Shown: positions 1 to 7,376 of the stretch, one piece after another
How the letters are laid out: every line of letters starts with the position of its first letter
Numbering within the stretch: the first letter of the stretch is position 1
Source of the DNA: Candidatus Woesearchaeota archaeon
Lineage (GTDB): Archaea > Nanobdellota > Nanobdellia > Woesearchaeales > GW2011-AR9
Assembly (NCBI GenBank): GCA_018664115.1
Contig: JABJOX010000011.1
Coordinates: 1 to 33,179 of the forward strand
Reading direction: 5' to 3'
Length of the DNA: 33,179 nucleotides
The notes under the pieces: generated by a model
Seen by the model: only the letters and a program-made list of their open reading frames with translations
What the model was told of the DNA's origin: nothing
Databases searched by the model: none
Translations under genes and position numbers: made by a program

Positions 1-105
1 AAAGAAGCTTTAAAATTAGCAAATGAAGATGATTTTGTTCTTGTTTCCGGTTCTTTGTATTTAGTGGGTGATATATTAAAACATAAATTTAATAAACAGA
101 TTTGA
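1..105 (+). CDS. folC: Folylpolyglutamate/dihydrofolate synthase, C-terminal end (partial)
   Basis: The window opens inside a gene in frame 1 that ends with TGA at 103-105. Thirty-four residues remain. They contain the run VLVSGSLYLVGDI, which closely matches the conserved C-terminal strand and helix of the Mur-ligase-like FolC family (typically xVxGSLYLVGEIR). FolC adds glutamate to folate-type cofactors using ATP in the cytoplasm. Only the tail is visible, so the catalytic domain cannot be checked. The gene lies 39 nt upstream of the membrane protein at 145 and may be cotranscribed with it. Confidence 0.8.
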   Translation, partial: KEALKLANEDDFVLVSGSLYLVGDILKHKFNKQI

Positions 106-144
106 TTAATAAATCTAATAAAAATTATGAACGAGGTGTCTAAC

Positions 145-852
145 ATGGATTTGAAACAGATATTTACAACAAAAAGAATAATTTTTCTACTAATATTCTT
201 TGCTTTAGTATTAATTGGAAAGAAGATTAATTTTTCGCCAGTACTTGGAGTGGAAAATCAGTTTTTTACATTGTACCAATTCTTTGGGCCAACCGCAGGA
301 GCTTTTTTAGGTCCAGTCTTTGGTGGAATTATAGTTTTCTTTGCTCAGATTGCTGATTATTTAATTGTGGGTAAAGAATGGACTTGGATTAACATGTTAC
401 GATTATTACCAATGATTTTTGCAGTAATCTATTTTGCGAATAAAAGAAAATATTGGACAGCAATCGTACCAGCAATTTGTATGGTTTTATTTATGGTTCA
501 TCCAGTAGGGAGGCAAGTTTGGTTTTATTCATTATATTGGTTAATTCCAATTTTAGGAAGTTTATTTCCTAAGAAGTTTTTGTTAATGAGAAGTTTAGGA
601 GCAACATTTACTGCACATGCAATTGGTAGTGTGTTATGGCTTTATACTATACCAATGGAAGCAGGAGCATGGGTAAGTTTAATTCCAATCGTTGCTTACG
701 AAAGAATCTTATTTGCTATGGGAATTGCTGGATCTTATGTTATTTTTAATACTGTTCTTGATTATGTTGTTGAGAGATGGAAAATAAAGTTACCTGCTCA
801 AGAATTATTGTTGAATAAGAAATATAGTTTAAGAAATTTGATTAAAGCTTAA
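145..852 (+). CDS. Polytopic membrane protein, ECF S-component-like
   Basis: This is a 235-residue hydrophobic protein with about six membrane segments. The first Met in frame is at 127, but GAGGTG at 133-138 sits 6 nt before the ATG at 145. It is a strong archaeal Shine-Dalgarno match, so 145 is preferred. A Gly-rich segment (GPTAGAFLGPVFGG) followed by aromatic membrane helices is reminiscent of substrate-binding S subunits of energy-coupling-factor vitamin transporters. No ATPase or T subunit lies next to it, so this is only a resemblance. The upstream gene is folC. The substrate is unknown. The end is followed by long T-tracts. Confidence 0.6.
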   Translation: MDLKQIFTTKRIIFLLIFFALVLIGKKINFSPVLGVENQFFTLYQFFGPTAGAFLGPVFGGIIVFFAQIADYLIVGKEWTWINMLRLLPMIFAVIYFANKRKYWTAIVPAICMVLFMVHPVGRQVWFYSLYWLIPILGSLFPKKFLLMRSLGATFTAHAIGSVLWLYTIPMEAGAWVSLIPIVAYERILFAMGIAGSYVIFNTVLDYVVERWKIKLPAQELLLNKKYSLRNLIKA

Positions 853-882
853 TTTTTTTTTAATTCTTTTTTTTTATTTTTT
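853..882 (+). terminator. T-tract terminator after the membrane protein gene
   Basis: Runs of 9, 9 and 6 T begin right after the TAA at 850-852. Archaeal RNA polymerase stops at such U-rich tracts without needing a hairpin. The site lies between two convergent genes. Confidence 0.6.
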
Positions 883-929
883 AATTCTTTATTTAATAGT
901 TTCTTTTAGTTTATTTTATTTAGAAGTTC

Positions 930-2126
930 TTATATTCCTAACCAGCCCCTAATCATAGGGTAGAATAGATTTAATAATAAAACAAGTAAGAAAAACATGC
1001 CAATTTTTCTGTACCATTTTTCGCCATTTTCTTCTCCACGTAATTTATGGAGGAATACTTGCATCATTCTACCACCATCGACAATCGGAAGAGGAAGTAA
1101 GTTAAACAAACCAATTCCTAAACTAAGAATAAATAACCATTTTAAGAAACCAGTAATCCAATCTAAAGAATAATAAGTTGCTTCCCAAGCCGGAGTTTTA
1201 AATTTTTCTTTAAGTTCGAATTCATTATGGATCTCTTGGATACCTAAAAAACTTTTTCCTGGATTATCAGGACTTTCTGCTAAAACTAAAGGATATTTTT
1301 TTTGAGGAGTATTAACAGAAATTTTATCTCCCGGATTTGTACAGAATAATTTTTCACTGAATTCTTCAAATTTGAAGGTGGTACTACTATCAATTCCGGT
1401 GATAAGGGTTCCGGGTAGAATGCCTGCTTTTGCAAAAGGATATTCTTCGTTAACATAAGCATCAAAAGTAAAACCTGTTGGTTCTACCATTGTTTGTTGT
1501 AAAGGCATAAAGAGAAAGTTAAGTAATAAAATAGCGACAATGGCTAGGAGAATATTTGAGAATGATCCTGCTGCTAAGACTGAATATTGAGCAATATCAC
1601 TTTGCTTTCTTAATTTGTTTTCGTTTGGTTCAACAAAAGCTCCAATGATGGGACCTAATAAAACAATACCAGTATTTTTAACTTCAATTTTATGTGCTCT
1701 GGCAACAATTCCATGAGCAAATTCGTGTATTAAAGCAATCATGAAAATAGCAAGAATCCAATACCAAAATGGTAACACCCCTAAACCGGGAACATTAACT
1801 CCTGGAAGAACTAATGACACTCCAGAAACTGCGCTTGGTTTTATTACCAAATCGACTAAGTTTTTGACAAGGATATAGGAGATAAAGATTAAACCAACAT
1901 AACCTGCTCCAACTCCAATATAACCTAAAAGAATAGTTGGTTCTCTAAACTTATTAACAAATTTTTCGATAAACCTTAATCCGAATTTCATTCGGTAAAG
2001 AACAATGATTTTTGCTTGAAAGTCTAATTGTTTTCTTTTAATATAAAAGAAAATTATAATTGCTAAGTAGAAAAGAATAATATACTTAAATTTTAAAATG
2101 AATGTAACTATAGGTTCAAACAACAT
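930..2126 (-). CDS. Site-2 protease-like membrane zinc metalloprotease (M50) with PDZ domain
   Basis: This 398-residue intramembrane protease cuts membrane-anchored substrates within the bilayer. The zinc motif HEFAH is at residues 134-138 inside a membrane helix. The second metal motif NLLPLPIVDGG is at about 342-352 (Asp350). Membrane helices lie near 14-30, 66-88, 120-145, 185-205, 325-348 and 375-395. Residues about 215-300 lie between the two active-site elements and have the composition of a PDZ-like domain. The gene is read away from the histone-aIF5A-eL40 unit. The substrate is not evident from the neighbours. Confidence 0.9.
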   Translation of the reverse strand: MLFEPIVTFILKFKYIILFYLAIIIFFYIKRKQLDFQAKIIVLYRMKFGLRFIEKFVNKFREPTILLGYIGVGAGYVGLIFISYILVKNLVDLVIKPSAVSGVSLVLPGVNVPGLGVLPFWYWILAIFMIALIHEFAHGIVARAHKIEVKNTGIVLLGPIIGAFVEPNENKLRKQSDIAQYSVLAAGSFSNILLAIVAILLLNFLFMPLQQTMVEPTGFTFDAYVNEEYPFAKAGILPGTLITGIDSSTTFKFEEFSEKLFCTNPGDKISVNTPQKKYPLVLAESPDNPGKSFLGIQEIHNEFELKEKFKTPAWEATYYSLDWITGFLKWLFILSLGIGLFNLLPLPIVDGGRMMQVFLHKLRGEENGEKWYRKIGMFFLLVLLLNLFYPMIRGWLGI

Positions 2127-2160
2127 CTATCACGCTCTTTTATTTTTAATGTTTATGCAA

Positions 2161-2182
2161 AAAATTTCACAGGTGAAATTTT
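2161..2182 (-). terminator. Inverted repeat with T-run, second hairpin downstream of eL40
   Basis: The arms AAAATTTCAC and GTGAAATTTT are perfect complements separated by two bases, and on the minus strand the T-run continues past the stem. With the hairpin at 2189-2214 it forms a tandem pair. It could end transcripts of the eL40 unit, or insulate the protease promoter just beyond. Confidence 0.45.
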
Positions 2183-2188
2183 GCATGC

Positions 2189-2214
2189 TAAAAATGCTAT
2201 TTCATGCATTTTTA
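2189..2214 (-). terminator. 9-bp stem hairpin abutting the eL40 stop codon
   Basis: TAAAAATGC (2189-2197) and GCATTTTTA (2206-2214) are perfect inverted repeats around an 8-nt loop. The structure begins at the base next to the eL40 stop (2215-2217). It is likely a terminator or an mRNA 3'-end stabiliser. Confidence 0.5.
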
Positions 2215-2376
2215 TCACTTCTTCCTTTTCGGACGAAGTTTTTTTGCACTGCATTTTCTACAGCTTATTTTTTTTTGTGCGACCTTAAGACTAGGAGCAC
2301 GAATTTTTGATTTACAGGATCTACAAACAAAAATGTTCTTTTGTTTTCTTGCCATTGCTTCTTCGAATTTTACCAT
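2215..2376 (-). CDS. rpl40e: Ribosomal protein eL40
   Basis: A 53-residue basic protein translated directly from the minus strand. It has two CxxC pairs (Cys18/Cys21 and Cys39/Cys42), forming a zinc ribbon of the large subunit, and ends in KKLRPKRKK, the typical KxLRPK tail of archaeal eL40. The N-terminus MVKFEEAMARK matches the family pattern MxRFPEAxAR. A GAGG site at 2385-2388 lies 8 nt before the ATG and overlaps the stop codon of the aIF5A gene, so the two are probably translationally coupled. Confidence 0.9.
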   Translation of the reverse strand: MVKFEEAMARKQKNIFVCRSCKSKIRAPSLKVAQKKISCRKCSAKKLRPKRKK

Positions 2377-2387
2377 TTTTATTTCCT

Positions 2388-2780
2388 CTACTTAACTTGT
2401 TTTATTACTTTTAGTCCCATTAAAATCCAATATAATACTTCTGAACCTTCATGCACTTGGTCTTTTAATTCAGTCGGGATTTCTAAGTCAAAAGTTTCAT
2501 AATTTTCTGTGTCCATGACATTGGCAATGTTGCCAGCAATGGATAATACTTGAGCATTTTTCTTTTCAACTACTGGTGCTTCAACTTTATCGTGACCAGG
2601 CATGACTAAATTTCTTTTTTTATCGTCAAGCATTCCAACAGCCATCATATTTACTTTGGCATGACCATGTTTTCCTGGTCTGGAAGTAGTAGTATCGGTT
2701 ATTTTACAAGCATTTCCGTCAATAATGATTGTGTCGCCTTTCTTTAAGCTTCCTACGCTAACTAATTTTTTCTCATACAT
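2388..2780 (-). CDS. eif5a: Translation initiation factor 5A (aIF5A, hypusine-containing)
   Basis: A 130-residue protein with an N-terminal SH3-like domain and a C-terminal OB fold. The motif SRPGKHGHAKV (residues 33-43) carries Lys37, the lysine that deoxyhypusine synthase modifies in this family. aIF5A relieves ribosome stalling, notably at proline runs. The start is supported by AAAGGTGG about 7 nt upstream. It sits 25 nt after the histone gene and directly before eL40, so the three form one unit. Confidence 0.96.
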   Translation of the reverse strand: MYEKKLVSVGSLKKGDTIIIDGNACKITDTTTSRPGKHGHAKVNMMAVGMLDDKKRNLVMPGHDKVEAPVVEKKNAQVLSIAGNIANVMDTENYETFDLEIPTELKDQVHEGSEVLYWILMGLKVIKQVK

Positions 2781-2805
2781 ATTAAACCACCTTTGTATTT
2801 AATTA

Positions 2806-3015
2806 TTATTTATTTGCTAAATGGATATCTTTCTCAGTTATTGTTTTTCTTCCAGCGTGTTCTGCAAATTTCTTTGCTTCAACAGAGATTTCTAAAGCTT
2901 TTTGTTCTAAAACTTCAGCTAAAGCTTCTTTAGCGTCATCTGAAACTCTTAGAGCGCCAATTTCACGCATGATTTTATCCATAGCGTTATGGGAAAGAAA
3001 TTTCTTTTTTACCAT
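2806..3015 (-). CDS. Archaeal histone (HMf-like, single histone fold)
   Basis: A 69-residue protein covering one histone fold: helix 1 (residues 8-17), the long central helix (about 25-50) and the C-terminal helix beginning at TEKDI. RVSDDAKEALAEVLE and GRKTITEKDIHLA match HMfA/HMfB-type histones. It wraps and compacts DNA as a dimer. It is the first gene of the histone-aIF5A-eL40 unit. A TATA-like box (3036-3047) about 27 nt before the ATG indicates a leaderless mRNA. Confidence 0.95.
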   Translation of the reverse strand: MVKKKFLSHNAMDKIMREIGALRVSDDAKEALAEVLEQKALEISVEAKKFAEHAGRKTITEKDIHLANK

Positions 3016-3035
3016 AAATAATTATAATTTGGCTC

Positions 3036-3047
3036 CCTTTTTAAAGC
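3036..3047 (-). promoter_or_regulatory. TATA box of the histone unit
   Basis: GCTTTAAAAAGG on the minus strand is centred about 27 nt before the histone ATG. This places the transcript start at or next to the A of the start codon. Confidence 0.55.
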
Positions 3048-3068
3048 TTACGGGAAAAATAGACTTTA

Positions 3069-3269
3069 TTACTCTCCGCTTTCAAATAAAGCTGTTATTT
3101 CTTTACAAGTTATGTAGCCTTCTGTTGTACGGATTTTTTGGTGTGTTTTTTTATTATGGCACCAATTATAAGCTTCATCTATATTTTTTGGTTCTAAACA
3201 AGAGGTTGTTCCTATACTTAGACCAACCATTATCAGGGGAATGTATAATTTTTTTGTTAAATAATCCAT
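3069..3269 (-). CDS. Tiny lipoprotein-like secreted protein of unknown function
   Basis: A 66-residue protein with a hydrophobic N-terminal segment (residues 8-22) followed by GTTSC. Cys24 is placed like a lipid-anchor cysteine, although the box is not canonical. Two further cysteines lie in YxxC motifs, YNWC (34-37) and YITCKEI (52-58). The same layout recurs in the protein at 26344-26640. TTTATTAAT, centred about 26 nt before the ATG, suggests a leaderless transcript and supports this strand over the overlapping plus-strand frame. Function unknown. Confidence 0.5.
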   Translation of the reverse strand: MDYLTKKLYIPLIMVGLSIGTTSCLEPKNIDEAYNWCHNKKTHQKIRTTEGYITCKEITALFESGE

Positions 3270-3289
3270 AGCCAGAAATTTTAATGAGT

Positions 3290-3300
3290 TATTAATAAAC
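3290..3300 (-). promoter_or_regulatory. TATA box of the tiny lipoprotein-like gene
   Basis: GTTTATTAATA on the minus strand is centred about 26 nt before the ATG at 3269, the leaderless spacing seen at several other genes here. Confidence 0.45.
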
Positions 3301-3308
3301 TTTATGAA

Positions 3309-3992
3309 TTACTTAAAGAATGAAAAGAAGCTTTGTTTCTTAGGCACTATCTTATTTCTTCTAATGATTTGGTTTATTTCTTTTTCTAGTTGGTTTTTAT
3401 TAGGATAAAGATTTTCATCTTCTTTAAATTGTTTAGTATGGAAGAAACTTCGCCCATTTTTATGTTTAAATTTATGATATTTATGTAATAGTTCATGGTA
3501 CATCAAATAATCTAATATTTCTATTTTTGCATCTTTGAAGATGGTAGAAACAGTAACAGTATCATCATGGAAATTATAACTGGCCAATTTTCTGATTGAA
3601 TCTCTACCCCAAGTTAAGTTGGGTTTTTCTATTTGGTTAAAGAAGAACTGTTGGTTAACTCTGGAGAATGAATCTGCTAGGGTAGGATCTGATTTAGTTT
3701 TTTTAGTTAACGTGGGAATATTTCTTACGAAGTTATTGTAGAGATTAATATTAGGGGTAGAAAATTTATTTTTTTTCTTAAATACTTTAAGCAGAAGAGT
3801 TTGAATCAAACCAATTTTAATTTCATTATCAATATCTTTCCATTGCAAGTTAAGATGGAGAGAAATCTTTTTTCTATTAAAATGGATATTGGCATTAAAG
3901 TCAGATAGTCTACGATTATATTCAAAATATGTTTGGTAAGAGAATTCTTTTTCTGGAAATAAACGTTGAAATGATTCTTGGATCAGGTTCAT
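3309..3992 (-). CDS. SprT-like zinc metallopeptidase
   Basis: A 227-residue predicted cytoplasmic protein. HELLH at residues 166-170 followed by His185 (RSFFHTKQF) gives the HExxH...H zinc pattern of the SprT/Spartan-like and WLM groups. Some members of those groups degrade DNA-crosslinked proteins. The first half has no recognisable domain. The start codon lies 3 nt after the stop of the release factor gene, so it is cotranscribed with aRF1, and a role in quality control would fit (inference). Confidence 0.7.
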   Translation of the reverse strand: MNLIQESFQRLFPEKEFSYQTYFEYNRRLSDFNANIHFNRKKISLHLNLQWKDIDNEIKIGLIQTLLLKVFKKKNKFSTPNINLYNNFVRNIPTLTKKTKSDPTLADSFSRVNQQFFFNQIEKPNLTWGRDSIRKLASYNFHDDTVTVSTIFKDAKIEILDYLMYHELLHKYHKFKHKNGRSFFHTKQFKEDENLYPNKNQLEKEINQIIRRNKIVPKKQSFFSFFK

Positions 3993-3995
3993 CTT

Positions 3996-5099
3996 CTATT
4001 CAATCTCAAATCTTAATATAGCAGCAATCCCACCCAAATCTCGAAGTTGTGCTCCTTCTCTTGTTTCTGTAGAAATAATTTTCACTTCTGCTCCTGAAGT
4101 TTGAGCATTTTCTTCCAATTCAAAGATTTTATTTTCAGGAATGATTTCTGAAATAAGGAGGATATCAACAGCAGCCATTTCCAAAGCTTTCAAAGTTTCT
4201 TTTTCTCCATAAGTTGTTTTTTTTGGAAAATCTCTAAGAACATTAAAGAATTGTTGCATACTTTTTTTCTCTTTAGAAACTTCTTCTTCAGCAAGAAGAT
4301 CTTCTGATCTTTCTAATAATTCTTGCAAACCAAATTCGCCAGTATAAGACAAATCTTTTGTACCAATGATTTTCTTTTTTACATCACCAGTAAGATAATC
4401 TTTATTCATAAAATCGTTAATAGTAACGCCTGGGCCACCAATGATAATCCCTTTCAAATCTTTTCCCAAATGTAAAAATTGATCTTTCATATATTCAGCA
4501 ACTTTTTTGAAATGATCTTTAGCAGCACCTTCTCTTAAACGAGCGAATCTTTGTGCGGATTGACCACCAGCTTTTGTTTTTCCGGGAACTTCTGAATGGG
4601 TTTTTTGTAAAGGAACAATAGTTTTACCTTTCAATAAAGCAATAGTGGCATCTCTTCTGTCCATAACAACTAAGCCGTAAACTTCTTTTTCTACTAACAT
4701 TTCTTCTAAAAGATCAGTCACAAAATTTTTATCACAACGATAGATTCTAGTATTTAACGGAATAGGTGGTTCAACACTCCACACGCGAACATCTTGTTTA
4801 CCTTCTCCTGCGGCAACGTTTCCCGAGAAGACAGCAAAACCATTTGCGGGCGTATTGCCAACAGTTCTTAAATGTTGAATCATTTTTTCTAAAGCGTTTT
4901 GAACATTCTTTCTAGTAGAAGCAGATTTGATGTTAGAAGCAGTACCTTGTTCTTCTGCGAGATGTTGAATGATTTTGACCATATCATAACCAGTGGGGAT
5001 GTAAACGGTTACAAACTCAGTATGAGGGGCCTTATGGCTACGTAACTCATGAACTATTTTTTTTAGTTTCAGTTTCTCTTGTGCGGTTATTGCTGCCAT
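3996..5099 (-). CDS. prf1: Peptide chain release factor aRF1
   Basis: A 367-residue class I release factor. Stop-codon recognition motifs NIKS (56-59) and YRCDKNF (YxCxxxF, 120-126) lie in the N domain. The peptidyl-tRNA hydrolysis motif GGQ is at 178-180. The C domain (about 250-367) is short: the cysteine-containing minidomain found in many archaeal and eukaryotic members is missing, so the protein is about 45 residues shorter than the usual ~410. A TATA box 26 nt before the ATG lies at the 3' end of the AK6 gene and gives it its own leaderless start. Confidence 0.97.
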   Translation of the reverse strand: MAAITAQEKLKLKKIVHELRSHKAPHTEFVTVYIPTGYDMVKIIQHLAEEQGTASNIKSASTRKNVQNALEKMIQHLRTVGNTPANGFAVFSGNVAAGEGKQDVRVWSVEPPIPLNTRIYRCDKNFVTDLLEEMLVEKEVYGLVVMDRRDATIALLKGKTIVPLQKTHSEVPGKTKAGGQSAQRFARLREGAAKDHFKKVAEYMKDQFLHLGKDLKGIIIGGPGVTINDFMNKDYLTGDVKKKIIGTKDLSYTGEFGLQELLERSEDLLAEEEVSKEKKSMQQFFNVLRDFPKKTTYGEKETLKALEMAAVDILLISEIIPENKIFELEENAQTSGAEVKIISTETREGAQLRDLGGIAAILRFEIE

Positions 5100-5120
5100 T
5101 TTAATTGAGAATGGGGGGAG

Positions 5121-5130
5121 ATTTATAAGG
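5121..5130 (-). promoter_or_regulatory. TATA box of aRF1
   Basis: CCTTATAAAT on the minus strand is centred 26 nt before the aRF1 ATG and overlaps the last codons and stop of the AK6 gene. Confidence 0.65.
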
Positions 5131-5593
5131 ATTTCTTTATCTTTTTAACCAACTCTTCTTTGCTGAATCTTTTTGCAGTATCAACAACAACAATCTGATG
5201 TTTTCTTTCTTTAGCTTCGTTCAGACAAATTTGAAAAATTTCTGCATCAAGATTTTCACGGACTTTTTTCTTTGAATATTTTCTTTCATTTAATCTTTTT
5301 TCAAGTTTTTTTAGATTAGAACAAGTTAAAACAAGACACAAATCTACTTTCTTTAACAAATGAGAGATATGAGAATCAACAAGCAGATTGTTTTCTTGAG
5401 ATTTATCTTTAACCAATTTCTCTAGTTTCTTCAAATCAATATCATAACATTGTTTACTGCGATCATAACCAGTAGAAATTTGTTTATAATAATGGTGTAA
5501 ATCTAACCGTTTAAATTTTAATTTTTTTTCTAGGTATTTAGTAAGAGTAGATTTTCCTGTTCCTGGTGTTCCGGTAATAGAGATTATTTTCAT
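5123..5593 (-). CDS. Adenylate kinase isoenzyme 6 / Fap7-like NTPase
   Basis: A 156-residue P-loop kinase. The Walker A motif GTPGTGKST (residues 8-16) sits at the very N-terminus, and NLLVDSHISH and VRENLDAEIFQICLNEA are typical of the AK6/hCINAP/Fap7 family. That family has adenylate kinase activity and helps small-subunit maturation by acting with uS11. An in-frame Met 17 codons upstream (5644) is rejected because the TATA box at 5616-5625 lies inside that extension, 27 nt before the ATG at 5593. No classical adk was seen after secY, so this may be an important nucleotide kinase (inference). Confidence 0.9.
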   Translation of the reverse strand: MKIISITGTPGTGKSTLTKYLEKKLKFKRLDLHHYYKQISTGYDRSKQCYDIDLKKLEKLVKDKSQENNLLVDSHISHLLKKVDLCLVLTCSNLKKLEKRLNERKYSKKKVRENLDAEIFQICLNEAKERKHQIVVVDTAKRFSKEELVKKIKKSL

Positions 5594-5615
5594 TGAGTAA
5601 AATAAAACTAAAGAA

Positions 5616-5625
5616 GGATATAAAT
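5616..5625 (-). promoter_or_regulatory. TATA box of the AK6-like gene
   Basis: ATTTATATCC on the minus strand is centred 27 nt before the ATG at 5593. It decides the start codon, since the longer frame would run through this promoter. Confidence 0.65.
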
Positions 5626-5640
5626 GTTTTTGTAAATTAA

Positions 5641-7353
5641 TCAAACATCGCTTTTATTTTTCTTTCCTTTTTCTCGTTGTGCTCGATGATGATGTCTCAT
5701 AAATCGTTGCATCAAATGTTTATGAAGAATAGATTCTAAGATTAGGATTATAATAAACAAGACCAGGGCATAGCCTAACAAGATAACTAAATCTAGCCAG
5801 ATTACTTTTAGGGAAGTGTTGAAAATAAAAACTTCACGAATAAGTTTTTCAGCAATTACAAAAGGATTAAAGTAGGTGAATTTTCTAAGCATGACGGAGA
5901 TACCTTCTAATGGTAAAATTGTTCCAGAGATAAACAATAACACACTACCCAAAGAAATTGATGCCAGAATTGCTGTTTCTTCTGAAATAAAGATATAGCC
6001 AATAAGCATTCCTAAAAATGTAAAGACAGAAGCAGCGATGAATAAAATTAGTGCGACGGTTGGTAATGAGGATAAAGAATCTTTCAAAAAGAATAAAGAA
6101 ATTCCTAAAATAATTACTATTTGAAGAATAATTAAAATCAAATTAGTTAAATAAGTAGAAACAATAAATGTCATTTTTCTTACTGGGAGAAAAAAGTTTC
6201 TTAAGAAAGCAGGACTATTTTTTTCCATCATCACCAAAGTTGTTCCTAACAATAAAGAACTAAACATAATTACTAACATTAAGATTGCAGGAAATAAGTA
6301 ACTTAAGAATGTACCTTCTTCACTAACTTTTTCTATTTTAGTTGTTAATGGTGAAATTAATGTTCCGGCTTCAGTAACTTTTTGTCCTTCAATATTAGCG
6401 ATAACTTCGTTTAATCCCGCTTGAACACTATCAAGAGTAGTAGAACTTTCAGATAAAGCAGAAGAAACATCGGCTAAGTTGGTATTAGAACTCTTTACGG
6501 CGGAAGAAGCTTTACTTAATTTTTCTTTAGCAGCATTAAGATCAGTTTGTAATGAAGTAATAATTCCTCCAAGACTAGTACCAGTAACATTTGTACCACC
6601 TAATTCTTCAAGTGCATCTTGTAAAGGTTTTTTAATTGCAACTTTACTGGAAGTCATATTAGAACTATCAACTGCAGTGATGGCTTGTTCAATTTTTTTA
6701 ATTGCAGTTTCCATGCCCGAAGTTACAGAACTTAGTGCTGCAACATCGTATGTCGCTGCGGGAGCAACTAAATCTAATCCAGCAAGGCTCGATTTAACAG
6801 TGTTAGTTTTTGAAGATGCAGAGGAAGTTTTTTCTTTAAGTGCTTCAACTTCAGCGTTTTTTTCAGTAATTTTTGTTTTAGTATTAACTACTCTGGTTAA
6901 AACGTCTTGCGCTAAACCTTGAGAAATTTCTTGAGATTTAATATTAAATTTTTCTTTTACAGTTTCTTGAATCATCCAAACAATATTGACTTTACTAGGG
7001 TCAATGTGGAAAACAACTTCTTTTTGTTCGTTGCCAGATATTTGTAAACTTTCTGGCAAGACAATACAAGTATGGGTCGTTCCTCTTTTAACTTCATCAA
7101 CACAATTCTCTAGTAAGTCATATTTTGTAATTGTAAATTCTTCTTCTTCTAAAATGGTGACGAAAGAATTAACATCGTCTGTGAATGAAGGGGAATAAAC
7201 GCCAATATTTAATCCAAATTGTTCAGAATTATTATAGGATAATCCTAAGAGAAGAATGATAAGCAAGGGGGCAAAAATTATAATTAAAGCAGAAGCTTTA
7301 GATCTTAATAAGATTTTGATATTTTTTTTGGTTATTAAATATAGTGCTCTCAT
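5641..7353 (-). CDS. ABC-2 type transporter permease with large external domain
   Basis: A 570-residue membrane protein. One helix at residues 20-39 is followed by a long soluble region (about 45-345) rich in Ser, Thr and Lys with heptad-like coiled-coil stretches (130-330), then about five helices (348-545) and a basic tail. This is the YhgE/Pip-like ABC-2 layout. Cys83 and Cys95 could form a disulfide in the external domain. A GAGGG site lies about 8 nt before the ATG. The gene follows its ATPase partner by 23 nt. Substrate unknown; export of a cell-envelope or lipid component is an inference. Confidence 0.85.
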   Translation of the reverse strand: MRALYLITKKNIKILLRSKASALIIIFAPLLIILLLGLSYNNSEQFGLNIGVYSPSFTDDVNSFVTILEEEEFTITKYDLLENCVDEVKRGTTHTCIVLPESLQISGNEQKEVVFHIDPSKVNIVWMIQETVKEKFNIKSQEISQGLAQDVLTRVVNTKTKITEKNAEVEALKEKTSSASSKTNTVKSSLAGLDLVAPAATYDVAALSSVTSGMETAIKKIEQAITAVDSSNMTSSKVAIKKPLQDALEELGGTNVTGTSLGGIITSLQTDLNAAKEKLSKASSAVKSSNTNLADVSSALSESSTTLDSVQAGLNEVIANIEGQKVTEAGTLISPLTTKIEKVSEEGTFLSYLFPAILMLVIMFSSLLLGTTLVMMEKNSPAFLRNFFLPVRKMTFIVSTYLTNLILIILQIVIILGISLFFLKDSLSSLPTVALILFIAASVFTFLGMLIGYIFISEETAILASISLGSVLLFISGTILPLEGISVMLRKFTYFNPFVIAEKLIREVFIFNTSLKVIWLDLVILLGYALVLFIIILILESILHKHLMQRFMRHHHRAQREKGKKNKSDV

Positions 7354-7376
7354 TTATTTCCCTCTTTTTTTCTCTT

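Noticed and set aside
2098-2395. Two short plus-strand frames between the protease and aIF5A
   Set aside because: They overlap the clear eL40 gene and the hairpin pair on the other strand.
2969-3271. 100-codon plus-strand frame across the histone promoter
   Set aside because: It overlaps the histone start and the tiny lipoprotein-like gene; the minus-strand gene has a TATA box at leaderless spacing and a signal-like N-terminus.
6479-6922. 147-codon open frame on the plus strand
   Set aside because: Antisense to the external domain of the ABC permease, with no start signals.
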